From: Gammaproteobacteria bacterium | Lineage (GTDB): Bacteria > Pseudomonadota > Gammaproteobacteria > Comchoanobacterales > Comchoanobacteraceae | Reading direction: 5' to 3' | Assembly: GCA_029243665.1 (NCBI GenBank) | Contig: JAQWRO010000070.1 | Location: forward strand, 1 to 29,112 | Length of the DNA stretch: 29,112 nucleotides | In this document: piece after piece, positions 14,761 through 22,442 of the stretch | How positions within the stretch are numbered: the first letter of the stretch is position 1 | Layout of the letters: the number at the start of each line of letters is the position of its first letter | Notes under the pieces: model-generated | Databases searched by the model: none | The model's input: only the letters and a program-made list of their open reading frames with translations | Told to the model about the DNA's origin: nothing | Position numbers and translations under genes: made by a program

Positions 14761-16884
14761 TTGTCATTGGGTTATGAAGCAAAAAATATTTTAGAGATTA
14801 ATTTATCTAATCAAGCCAATGTAGACGAACTCAATAAAGCATTTAAATGCCCAAAAAAAGTAAAAAAAAATAATATATTTCATGAACTCTTTAAGCCTGT
14901 ATTGGCGCTTTTAATTGGTTATACTGAATTATGTTGTATCTTAATGGCATTATTTCCGACTAGTATGTTATTTATGGTTGCTGGTGTGAATTTAGCTTTA
15001 ATTATTTGGCTAGGTTGGGACCATTTTAAAGCGGCGCAAACATCTTTAAAATATCTTATCCCGCCAATTACGTCGATGCTTGCCTTTATGACTATGCCTT
15101 TATTGATGCCAACAGTCATAGCTTCATGGTCTATCTTATGGTCAATAGGTTTGGCTTTATCTACTTTTTCTGTTGCCGGTATTTCATGGTATCAAAGACA
15201 ATCCCTATCTATGGAAACTTTGATCACCCTTGCGGTAACTATGGCATGGATATTTTCAACATTGCAGCTTTGTATCCCTGCGTTATCTGTTGCCTTTGGT
15301 GCACAGATTTATTTTCATGACTCAATGATCATTTTAGGTGTTGTTGGTATTGCAGGATACTTAAAAAATAGTTGGACGACTTCTAAAGAACAATGGCTAG
15401 TTTTCGAAAATGGACAATTTCAAACCAAATCTATGGCAGCGATCACAGAAGGACATATCATTGCATTGGAAGCTGGTAAAGCTTATCCATTTCCTCTAAG
15501 AATTCTCAATGGCAGCATTCAAGCTGATTATAGTATACGTGAGGATGCTAGCGACAAGATAATTAAAACAGTAAAAAAAGATGGTTGGTTGTTGCCTTGG
15601 GCATACACAACTAATATTAAAAAGGGTACTCAAATTTATGCAGAAGTTGGTGAATTTCGTAAAAGTAACATCAGCCGGTCACCAAGTTGGGCAGATAAAA
15701 TAGCGCAGTATTTTTTGCCATCTATGTTGACAATTGCTTCTTTAGCAGCAAGTTGTTGGTATGTGTTTGCCCCACAGTCATTTGCTATTTCATTCGCAAT
15801 CAAAGCATTTATGGGTGTATTAATGGCAGCATGCCCATGTGTTTTAGCAGTTGTTGCCCCCATATGCGAGGCAATTGGGAAAGCAAAAGTCAGTAAGGAA
15901 TTGCATACGCATTTTAAGGAACAAGTCAGTGTTGGACATCTATCAACAATTGAGAAAGTTGTCTTTGATAAAACAGGGACCCTAACAGAAAAAATGTCAC
16001 AAGATGGCAAATGGCCGATGCGCGAAGGGTGCGATCATGAGTTAACCAAACGATTGGAAAGTTTAGGTAAAAGTGTTTTTATTTTATCGGGAGATGATGA
16101 TTCTGAAAGGTATAAAAGCATTATCAAAGATATGAGTTTGGCAAAGAAAAAAGTCATCTGTCATCCTGTTTTTTCATCTAAATACAGTGGTAAACATACT
16201 GGTGAACAATATAAATCCATCTTATTATCGTGGTTAGCCTTGCCAGAAAATAAAAATTATCCTGAAGATCTTATTGGGTTGGTACAAGCATTCCATAAAA
16301 AAGGTATAAGTGATGAAGCAAAGAATGACAATATTCAAGAAATGGCTTCTTTCTTAAATCAATTAGAAAAAGACCTAAAGCCAATCAATGAGAAGCGCCT
16401 TTTATACATAGACGATGGACCGGGTTTGGGTTCGGATAAACCGGGTTGTTTAACATTACAATGCACAACTAACATGCTAAGTTTATCTTCAGATGGTGAG
16501 ATTGAAAACCCAGCTGTGTTGCCACAAGTTTTTGAGTATATGAGACATACCCAAAATTACTTAAATGAACAACTTCAGTTAGCCATGCTTTACAACATCA
16601 TTGCTGTGCCTTTAATGGCAGGCGCATTTAGTTTTTGGTTAATGCCAGCGCCGTGGATGGGCGCAGTACTGATGAACACTTTTTCAGTCTTTTTAATATA
16701 TCGTTCAAGCGGGTTGGAAGATTATTTAAATAATCTTACATTAACTGAGCCCAATTGGTATCTTGGCACTAATGTTTCTGCTGCTAAATTGGGTGCAGAT
16801 TGTTCAAAAAAACGAAGCGGTAAAGAAAATCAAACTAATCTAAATGATTGCAAATTCACAAGTTTAATGGAATCACGTGTTTAA
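14761..16884 (+). CDS. Degenerate P1B-type (CcoI/CopA-like) ATPase, main part
   Basis: Related to copper-exporting P-type ATPases that supply oxidases. Residues 2-10 are the end of the HMA domain begun in the other frame, so the TTG at 14761 (no ribosome site) is probably not a real start; translation likely enters from 14743. Membrane helices precede an actuator-like domain. The CPC metal-path motif is at 358-360 and Asp-Lys-Thr-Gly-Thr-Leu-Thr at 403-409, and two C-terminal helices start near Leu-Tyr-Asn-Ile-Ile-Ala-Val-Pro-Leu. What is missing: the TGE loop reads Glu-Asp-Ala at 261-263; only about 35 residues separate Asp403 from the Ser-Gly-Asp of the P domain (443-445), so the nucleotide-binding domain is gone; and the GDGxND hinge reads Asp-Asp-Gly-Pro-Gly-Leu (551-556). 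ATP-driven transport looks unlikely. It may be a pseudo-enzyme kept for copper binding, or a decaying gene. The long intact frame favours the former. Confidence 0.75.
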   Translation: MSLGYEAKNILEINLSNQANVDELNKAFKCPKKVKKNNIFHELFKPVLALLIGYTELCCILMALFPTSMLFMVAGVNLALIIWLGWDHFKAAQTSLKYLIPPITSMLAFMTMPLLMPTVIASWSILWSIGLALSTFSVAGISWYQRQSLSMETLITLAVTMAWIFSTLQLCIPALSVAFGAQIYFHDSMIILGVVGIAGYLKNSWTTSKEQWLVFENGQFQTKSMAAITEGHIIALEAGKAYPFPLRILNGSIQADYSIREDASDKIIKTVKKDGWLLPWAYTTNIKKGTQIYAEVGEFRKSNISRSPSWADKIAQYFLPSMLTIASLAASCWYVFAPQSFAISFAIKAFMGVLMAACPCVLAVVAPICEAIGKAKVSKELHTHFKEQVSVGHLSTIEKVVFDKTGTLTEKMSQDGKWPMREGCDHELTKRLESLGKSVFILSGDDDSERYKSIIKDMSLAKKKVICHPVFSSKYSGKHTGEQYKSILLSWLALPENKNYPEDLIGLVQAFHKKGISDEAKNDNIQEMASFLNQLEKDLKPINEKRLLYIDDGPGLGSDKPGCLTLQCTTNMLSLSSDGEIENPAVLPQVFEYMRHTQNYLNEQLQLAMLYNIIAVPLMAGAFSFWLMPAPWMGAVLMNTFSVFLIYRSSGLEDYLNNLTLTEPNWYLGTNVSAAKLGADCSKKRSGKENQTNLNDCKFTSLMESRV

Positions 16885-17593
16885 AGACTATAGCAGGACT
16901 TTCTTTGATGAGGTTTCAAGCACGATGCAAACCATCAAAGGGACATCATCACCTGCTTTGCATATTGCAAAATCACAAACGAAAGGCATTGGTCAATATG
17001 GTCGTACCTGGGTAAGTCAGCCTGAAAAAGGCATTTATTTGTCGTTAAGAAATCAAGTAACCATGAGTGATGAAAAGCATTTATTAGGGATGGCACAATT
17101 AGGTGCCCTGGTGATGGCAGAAACATTAAAGACATTTGATGTCACGGCATTACTTAAATGGCCAAACGATGTATTTCTTAATGGTAAAAAACTAGGCGGC
17201 GTGATTGTTGAATTGGTTGAATTTAGTAACAGGGAATGTGAGTATATTCTCGGTTTAGGCCTTAATTTAGATACGCCTAGTTCTCTTGAGCATGCCATTG
17301 GGCTAAATGAATTAAGCGCTAGAAAAATCATCACAGAAGATCTTATCAAAGCATTTGTTGATCGTTGGGATAGCGCCGTAGTCATGTTTGCAAAAGATGG
17401 TTTGTCACCATTTCAATCACAGTGGCAATCGTGTGATTACTTGTCAGATAAAGTAGTTGCCATTAAGTCAGATAAGCAGGTGGTCGTTGGGCAATCAAAA
17501 GGCATCAATGTGCTTGGAGAGTTAATCCTTGAAACTGATCAAGGCGAGCGTTTGTCATTTAATCATCAAGCTTCTATAATTAATATAGATTGA
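16877..17593 (+). CDS. birA: Biotin-protein ligase, catalytic form without DNA-binding domain
   Basis: BirA makes biotinyl-AMP and attaches biotin to the carrier domain of acetyl-CoA carboxylase. The 238-aa protein starts directly in the catalytic domain (Phe-Asp-Glu-Val-Ser-Ser-Thr-Met). It has the adenylate-binding Gly-Ile-Gly-Gln-Tyr-Gly-Arg-Thr-Trp loop, Leu-Lys-Trp-Pro-Asn-Asp, Lys-Leu-Gly-Gly-Val-Ile-Val-Glu and Gly-Leu-Gly-Leu-Asn, plus a small C-terminal beta domain. There is no N-terminal winged helix, so it should not repress biotin genes as E. coli BirA does. Start is GTG at 16877, overlapping the ATPase end by 8 bases, which places it in the same transcript. Confidence 0.92.
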   Translation: MFKDYSRTFFDEVSSTMQTIKGTSSPALHIAKSQTKGIGQYGRTWVSQPEKGIYLSLRNQVTMSDEKHLLGMAQLGALVMAETLKTFDVTALLKWPNDVFLNGKKLGGVIVELVEFSNRECEYILGLGLNLDTPSSLEHAIGLNELSARKIITEDLIKAFVDRWDSAVVMFAKDGLSPFQSQWQSCDYLSDKVVAIKSDKQVVVGQSKGINVLGELILETDQGERLSFNHQASIINID

Positions 17594-17610
17594 ACTAGGA
17601 GTATTACGCC

Positions 17611-18786
17611 ATGTCGCTAAATATTATAAGACCAGATTTAAGGTCATTGCCAATGTCAAAAACATTAGCCGTTAGTGCGCTTGCAAACCGATTAAAGTCA
17701 GAAGGGAAGGAAGTCTTAAACTTAGCGGTAGGTGAGCCAGACTTTGATACGCCTGAATTTATTGGTCATGCAGCCATTGAAGCCATTAGAGGCGGTAAAA
17801 CCAAGTACACTTTAGTAGGTGGTACATCTGAGCTTAAAAAAGCCATATGCCATAAATTTAAGCGTGATAATGATTTGATTTTCACACCCGATCAAGTTAT
17901 GGCGTCTACAGGTTGTAAACAAGTACTATACAACGTGCTTATGGCAACTTTAGAACCAGGTGATGAAGTTATTGTGCCTGCGCCTTATTGGCCATCGTAC
18001 CCAGCCATGATTAAACTATTTCAAGGCAAGCCTATTATTGTTGATTGTCCTCGTGAACAGTCATTCTTGCTAAAGCCTCACCAATTAGATGCTGCAATTA
18101 CAGAAAAAACAAAATGGTTAATGCTCAACTATCCTAGCAATCCAACGGGCGCCGTTTACTCTAAAGCTGATTTATTAAACATCATTGCAGTTTTAAAGAA
18201 TCACCCGCATGTTTGGGTGCTGTCAGATGAAATATATGGGCACTTAACATATGCGCCAAGCATCTTTTATAGCATTGGTGCATTGGATGCAGAGGTTGGA
18301 GAACGTATTGTAACTGCAAATGGGTTATCAAAGAGTCACTCGATGACTGGTTGGCGTTTAGGTTTTTGTGGTGGTCATCCTGAATTAATTAGGGTATTAA
18401 CGAATTTACAATCGCAATCGACCACGAACCCATGTTCAATAACTCAAGCTGCGGCCGTTGCAGCTTTAAATGGCGATAATGATATCGTTTTTCAGTTTAG
18501 AGATGCTTTTTATAATCGTATAAAAATGTTTGTCGAATTACTATCTGATACAAAGCTCAAAATAGAGATGCCGCAAGGTGCATTTTACGTATTCATAGAT
18601 GTTTCAGCATATGATAAAGACGATGTAGTTTTTGCGGAAGCATTATTGAAATCAGAGTATGTTGCAGTTGTTCCAGGAGCTGCTTTTGGTGACCCAGGTC
18701 ATGTGAGGTTATCATGTGCGGCAAGTGAAGATGAGCTTGAAGAAGCTGCAAAGCGAATTAAAAAGTTTCTTGCAACATTAGATTGA
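17611..18786 (+). CDS. Aspartate aminotransferase-like PLP enzyme (class I, prokaryotic type)
   Basis: Cytosolic PLP enzyme that most likely interconverts aspartate and oxaloacetate; close relatives can also transaminate prephenate. The 391-aa sequence has Ala-Val-Gly-Glu-Pro-Asp-Phe-Asp-Thr-Pro near residue 40, Tyr-Thr-Leu-Val-Gly-Gly, the PLP-contact Asn-Tyr-Pro-Ser-Asn-Pro-Thr-Gly and Ser-Asp-Glu-Ile-Tyr. The PLP-binding Lys lies in Asn-Gly-Leu-Ser-Lys-Ser-His-Ser-Met-Thr-Gly-Trp-Arg, and a C-terminal Val-Arg-Leu-Ser is present. AGGAG lies upstream of the ATG. It follows birA by 17 bases and ends 5 bases from the converging NTPDase gene. Its role in the oxidase gene run is probably only positional. 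Exact substrate preference is not determinable here. Confidence 0.9.
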   Translation: MSLNIIRPDLRSLPMSKTLAVSALANRLKSEGKEVLNLAVGEPDFDTPEFIGHAAIEAIRGGKTKYTLVGGTSELKKAICHKFKRDNDLIFTPDQVMASTGCKQVLYNVLMATLEPGDEVIVPAPYWPSYPAMIKLFQGKPIIVDCPREQSFLLKPHQLDAAITEKTKWLMLNYPSNPTGAVYSKADLLNIIAVLKNHPHVWVLSDEIYGHLTYAPSIFYSIGALDAEVGERIVTANGLSKSHSMTGWRLGFCGGHPELIRVLTNLQSQSTTNPCSITQAAAVAALNGDNDIVFQFRDAFYNRIKMFVELLSDTKLKIEMPQGAFYVFIDVSAYDKDDVVFAEALLKSEYVAVVPGAAFGDPGHVRLSCAASEDELEEAAKRIKKFLATLD

Positions 18787-18791
18787 GTAGT

Positions 18792-19958
18792 CTATTTTTG
18801 GGTTAACCAATTTTTAATAATAACACCGCGAGACCAGCTTAATGTGTTAAATGAATAGTTAGAGTAATTTTTGGGTAAGCCAAGTGATGAAAACAAGTTT
18901 AAAATAAATGTACCGTGTGCGCACAAACTTGTTTGATGGTATGAAACTAAATCAATATAGCTCGTTCTTATGTCATACCAAGATTTATTACAAATGGACT
19001 TCAATTTTTCTTGAAATTTTCCAGGCTGATTAACTTTAAAGCCATCTGAGATCATATATGCAAATGATGCCCCTAATTTGATTGGCGCATTTTGAGCCAC
19101 TAGTTTTTCTATCATGGCTTTGTGGGATTCGAAATTTTGATTCACTTCTAGGTAATTTTGGAAAAGCGAGAAACATTTAGGATAGTTAAAGTTACTATCT
19201 TTACTAGCGCCTTTAGGAAAGCAAACAGACTGGCTTATATGCCAATAATTGGTCACTCGAGTACCTGCTTCATTTATGCCGAATCCTAGCCAACTACCAA
19301 CCTTAAGATAAATGTTTTTATTTTTAATTTGATATTTTATATCTGCTTCATTAGATTCTTTTGTAAAGTAAGCATACTGCATAGAAGCACCGCCCAGTTC
19401 AAAATATGCACCCAAAGGTTTATTATTTCTCAACTCAGACTCAAACGATGTTAACCAGCCTAGTTCAGCTTCTTCATTGCCAGTAAGGGTCCTATTTTCA
19501 GAAATATTCATAAAGATACTGTTATCTTCAAGCCATACTTGTACATAATTGAATAAAGCCTTTTGTTGCGAGGGTTTTAGGATGCGTACGCCACCCGTTG
19601 CAAGAAAGTGAAAAGGAGCATTGCCGCAAGGGATTTTACTTTGAAAGCAAAATTTTTGAGCTGGATTGAGAACATAGGCTAGGTGTTCATTAATTGCTCT
19701 TTGACTATTGATGTGTGTTGCAATGCCTGTATTTGATTGAGAGGAAAAGATTTCTTCAATCAAGGGAATAGTTCGTTTTGAATTAGATGTATTTATTTTG
19801 AAAATATGTAGTCTTGTGCCCGTACTGCCAGCATCTACAACAATCTGGTAGTCATGTTTGTTCGCATCACTTTCAGGTTTTGTGATCTGGCTGTAAGATG
19901 TTGATAAGCAAATGAAAAATAATGAAGCTGCAATTCTAATTAAGTTTTTAAACATCAA
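18792..19958 (-). CDS. Secreted NTPDase (GDA1/CD39 apyrase family)
   Basis: Ecto-apyrases remove terminal phosphates from nucleoside tri- and diphosphates. They are typical of eukaryotes and known in a few bacteria, notably Legionella, where one supports growth inside host cells. The 388-aa protein has a signal peptide (to about residue 23) and all five apyrase conserved regions in order: Val-Val-Asp-Ala-Gly-Ser-Thr-Gly-Thr-Arg, Leu-Ala-Thr-Gly-Gly-Val-Arg, Thr-Gly-Asn-Glu-Glu-Ala-Glu-Leu-Gly-Trp, Glu-Leu-Gly-Gly-Ala-Ser-Met-Gln and Gly-Ser-Trp-Leu-Gly-Phe-Gly. The catalytic Glu of region 3 is present. Region 2 differs slightly from the common Ala-Thr-Ala-Gly-Met-Arg. No C-terminal membrane helix is seen, so a periplasmic or secreted soluble enzyme is expected. 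Role in purine scavenging or host ATP removal is inference. Confidence 0.92.
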   Translation of the reverse strand: MMFKNLIRIAASLFFICLSTSYSQITKPESDANKHDYQIVVDAGSTGTRLHIFKINTSNSKRTIPLIEEIFSSQSNTGIATHINSQRAINEHLAYVLNPAQKFCFQSKIPCGNAPFHFLATGGVRILKPSQQKALFNYVQVWLEDNSIFMNISENRTLTGNEEAELGWLTSFESELRNNKPLGAYFELGGASMQYAYFTKESNEADIKYQIKNKNIYLKVGSWLGFGINEAGTRVTNYWHISQSVCFPKGASKDSNFNYPKCFSLFQNYLEVNQNFESHKAMIEKLVAQNAPIKLGASFAYMISDGFKVNQPGKFQEKLKSICNKSWYDIRTSYIDLVSYHQTSLCAHGTFILNLFSSLGLPKNYSNYSFNTLSWSRGVIIKNWLTQK

Positions 19959-19995
19959 AATGACTTTAGCATGAAAATTATTTTATGTACAGTCG

Positions 19996-20025
19996 ATTAT
20001 AAGACGTTATAATAAGTTTATTCAA
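19996..20025 (-). promoter_or_regulatory. Probable promoter of the NTPDase gene
   Basis: On the minus strand TTGAAT (20025-20020) and a perfect TATAAT (20001-19996) are 18 bases apart in the 77-base divergent gap, with transcription starting about 30 bases before the NTPDase ATG. Confidence 0.45.
20008..20013 (+). promoter_or_regulatory. Possible -10 box of the SNF transporter gene
   Basis: A perfect TATAAT stands 22 bases before the transporter ATG, but no good -35 hexamer is spaced 16-18 bases upstream. It lies inside the opposing NTPDase promoter, so the two would compete. Confidence 0.35.
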
Positions 20026-20035
20026 AGGAATCATT

Positions 20036-21376
20036 ATGTCATTAAAAGAAAGATGGTCATCAAGTTTTGCATTTGTAACAGTTGCTACAGGTTCTGCTGT
20101 TGGGCTTGGTAGTATTTGGAAAATACCTTATGAAATCGGTCGACAAGGTGGTGGTGCTTTTGTACTACTTTATCTATTTTTTGTCTTTATACTAGGGATC
20201 CCATTAATGCTTTCAGAGATGAGTGTTGGCTTATTGGGCAGAAGTGACCCAATCAGTGCGCTAAAAAAACTATCAAATAAATACCATGCATTGCCAGGCT
20301 GGGTATGGCTTGGGCGTTTGAGTTTATTAACATTGATGTGTATTTTATCTTTCTATAGTGTTGTTGCTGGTTGGGATTTTGATTATTTAATATGGGTTAT
20401 AACAGGTAAGTTTGTTCAGCCAAGTGTTACAGTTATTCAAAATCACTGGTCAGATTTACTGGCGTCGCCAATAAAGCTTGTAGGTTATCATACAGTTTTT
20501 CTATTGCTAACTATGGCGGTTGTCATTTGGCCAATTCAAAAAGGAATTGAAAAGGCTTCTAAATTCATGATGCCTATATTATTTGTAGTGCTTGTAATAT
20601 TAGATATTTATGGCTTATTTCTTCCAGGTAGAACAGAAGCGATGTCATACCTTTTTCAATTTAGACCAGATGTCATAACATTTGATGTTATGATTTCTGC
20701 GCTTGGCAATGCATTGTTTACTTTAGCAGTTGGGGCTGGCTGTATGCTTGTTTATGCTGCATATCTACCTAAAGATACCAAAGTAGTCAGTCTTGTATTT
20801 ACAATAGCTTTTTTTGATGCGCTGGTTGCTATGATGAGTGGGTTTGCCATCTTTAGCATTGTCTTTTCAAGTGGTTTAGATCCAAATGCTGGTCCAGGAT
20901 TAATGTTTCTAACGATGCCAGTTGCTTTTTCTAAAATGGCATATGGTGTCTGGCTAGGGCTAGGTTTTTTTGTTTTGTTATTATTTGCAGCATGGACTTC
21001 ATCTATTTCATTACTTGAGCCATTGGTGGCGTTTGGTATGTCACATTTGAAATGGTCAAGAAAGTATGCTGTTGGTGTGATGGGTTTACTTGTTTGGATA
21101 TTAGGTATTTTAAGTGCCCTTTCCTTTAATCTTTTATCAAATTGGTCTATCTTTGGGATGCCTAATTTTTTTGAATGGATAAGTTATTTGGCTACTAATA
21201 TTTTTCTATTGATTGGTGGTCTTGGATATGCAATTTTTGTAGGTTGGAAGATTCCTTTGAAAGATCTAAAAAAAGTTATTATAACTAATCAAAGCCTATT
21301 TTATGTCTGGTATAAAACTGTGCAATATATCCTTCCTGTTTGGATATTATTTTTGTTGTTTAAGGAGGTCGCATGA
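20036..21376 (+). CDS. Sodium-dependent transporter, neurotransmitter:sodium symporter (SNF) family
   Basis: An inner-membrane LeuT-fold carrier that brings in amino acids or similar small molecules with Na+. The 446-aa protein begins with the family signature: Arg-Trp-Ser-Ser-Ser-Phe-Ala-Phe-Val, Ala-Thr-Gly-Ser-Ala-Val-Gly-Leu-Gly-Ser-Ile-Trp-Lys-Ile-Pro-Tyr, and Gly-Gly-Gly-Ala-Phe-Val-Leu-Leu-Tyr (unwound helix 1 and helix 2). About eleven helices follow, as in the bacterial transporter MhsT. AAAGGA (20024-20029) precedes the ATG. The stop overlaps the dapB start (ATGA at 21373), so they are one transcript; that hints at, but does not prove, an amino-acid substrate. Confidence 0.92.
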   Translation: MSLKERWSSSFAFVTVATGSAVGLGSIWKIPYEIGRQGGGAFVLLYLFFVFILGIPLMLSEMSVGLLGRSDPISALKKLSNKYHALPGWVWLGRLSLLTLMCILSFYSVVAGWDFDYLIWVITGKFVQPSVTVIQNHWSDLLASPIKLVGYHTVFLLLTMAVVIWPIQKGIEKASKFMMPILFVVLVILDIYGLFLPGRTEAMSYLFQFRPDVITFDVMISALGNALFTLAVGAGCMLVYAAYLPKDTKVVSLVFTIAFFDALVAMMSGFAIFSIVFSSGLDPNAGPGLMFLTMPVAFSKMAYGVWLGLGFFVLLLFAAWTSSISLLEPLVAFGMSHLKWSRKYAVGVMGLLVWILGILSALSFNLLSNWSIFGMPNFFEWISYLATNIFLLIGGLGYAIFVGWKIPLKDLKKVIITNQSLFYVWYKTVQYILPVWILFLLFKEVA

Positions 21377-22056
21377 AAGTTTTGGTAGCTGGTTATCAAG
21401 GAAAAATGGGAAGAGAGGCTGTTAAGGCAATCAAGAATATAGGTTTTGAGGTGGTAGGTGTTGGTTCAGATGATAATCTTCTTGATGCCATCAAATCTAC
21501 TCATCCAGATGTGATGGTCGATTTGACAACCCCAAAACAAGTTGTTGTACACACTCGTACGGCAATAGAACATAACTTGCCTATTGTTGTTGGAGCAACT
21601 GGCTTGAAGCCATCTGATATCGATGACTTGTCCGCTTTGGCAACGCATCACAAGACCGGTGTTATCATAGCTCCAAATTTTTCAATTGGTGCGTTATTAA
21701 TGATGCACTGCGCACAAATTGCAGAGCATTTCTATGATGATATTAACATTGTTGAAGTGCACCATCCTCAGAAAAAAGATCAACCTTCAGGAACAGCATT
21801 GAGGACTGCTGCAATGTTATCTAAGTCAGCTAAAATACAAAGTAGAAGACAAAAAGGTGTCATCGCAGATCAGACCGTTTATTTTGGTGGGGAAGGAGAG
21901 ACTTTTAGTGTGTCACATCATACTTCAGATCGAACATGTTTTATGTCTGGACTATTGTTTTCAATTAAAAAAGTGATGCAATTAGATTGTTTGGTTTATG
22001 GCTTAGATCATTTGTTGTTTCCAAATGGCGCAAGTGCCCCAGTAGATATTTTTTAA
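21373..22056 (+). CDS. dapB: 4-hydroxy-tetrahydrodipicolinate reductase
   Basis: DapB reduces the cyclic product of DapA with NAD(P)H on the way to meso-diaminopimelate and lysine. The 227-aa sequence opens with the nucleotide-binding Val-Ala-Gly-Tyr-Gln-Gly-Lys-Met-Gly. Further on are Val-Asp-Leu-Thr-Thr-Pro, Val-Gly-Ala-Thr-Gly-Leu and Ala-Pro-Asn-Phe-Ser-Ile-Gly. The active-site stretch His-His-Pro-Gln-Lys-Lys-Asp-Gln-Pro-Ser-Gly-Thr-Ala carries the catalytic His pair and Lys. It is somewhat shorter than E. coli DapB (273 aa), mostly in the early Rossmann region. A strong AAGGAGGT site inside the transporter end serves the ATG. Confidence 0.94.
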   Translation: MKVLVAGYQGKMGREAVKAIKNIGFEVVGVGSDDNLLDAIKSTHPDVMVDLTTPKQVVVHTRTAIEHNLPIVVGATGLKPSDIDDLSALATHHKTGVIIAPNFSIGALLMMHCAQIAEHFYDDINIVEVHHPQKKDQPSGTALRTAAMLSKSAKIQSRRQKGVIADQTVYFGGEGETFSVSHHTSDRTCFMSGLLFSIKKVMQLDCLVYGLDHLLFPNGASAPVDIF

Positions 22057-22074
22057 GAAAAATTCACGTTTTAT

Positions 22075-22102
22075 TTGATACATGATAGATATTATCTATA
22101 AT
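22075..22102 (+). promoter_or_regulatory. Strong sigma70-type promoter before the DUF4389-like gene
   Basis: TTGATA (22075-22080, 5 of 6) and TATAAT (22097-22102, perfect) are 16 bases apart. Transcription would begin near 22109, leaving a 20-base leader that contains GGAG (22120-22123) before the ATG at 22129. This is the best promoter match I see in the window. Confidence 0.6.
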
Positions 22103-22128
22103 GAACATATAGGCAACTTGGAGAAATT

Positions 22129-22437
22129 ATGACTTTAGATACAAAAAACTTACTTAATTGGGGTACATGGTTTAGGGGCATTATACTTGTATTATTAGGC
22201 ATCGCGACCTATTACCTTTTATATTATGTTGTAAGTATTCTTGCCATTATACAGTTTGTAATTACATTGATATCAGGTTCTCAAAACCAACAGCTTAAAG
22301 GTTTTGGTGACATGTTAGCAACGTTTATTGCTGATTCAGTTTATTATATTACTTATGCAACTGATACACCACCTGCACCTTTTGATCAGTTGAAAGCTGA
22401 AAAGAAAGTTCTAAATAAAACAAAAAAAGGTAAGTAA
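22129..22437 (+). CDS. Small DUF4389-like membrane protein
   Basis: The 102-aa protein has two hydrophobic stretches (about residues 16-35 and 36-47, nearly continuous), then Ser-Gly-Ser-Gln-Asn-Gln-Gln-Leu-Lys-Gly-Phe-Gly, an aromatic segment and a Pro-rich Ala-Pro-Phe-Asp near the end, followed by a Lys-rich tail. This layout (helices, Gly-x-x-Asn-x-x-Leu-x-x-Phe-Gly, late Pro-Phe) resembles the DUF4389 family of proteobacterial membrane proteins, whose function is unknown. A good ribosome site and its own promoter support expression. It is followed after 5 bases by the Nudix gene. Confidence 0.7.
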   Translation: MTLDTKNLLNWGTWFRGIILVLLGIATYYLLYYVVSILAIIQFVITLISGSQNQQLKGFGDMLATFIADSVYYITYATDTPPAPFDQLKAEKKVLNKTKKGK

Positions 22438-22442
22438 AACTT

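Noticed and set aside
15636..16010. Minus-strand frame of 124 codons within the ATPase gene
   Set aside because: Shadow of the ATPase reading frame, no ribosome site and no recognisable protein features.
17053..17385. Minus-strand 110-codon frame within birA
   Set aside because: Fully inside the conserved biotin ligase catalytic domain and without its own signals.
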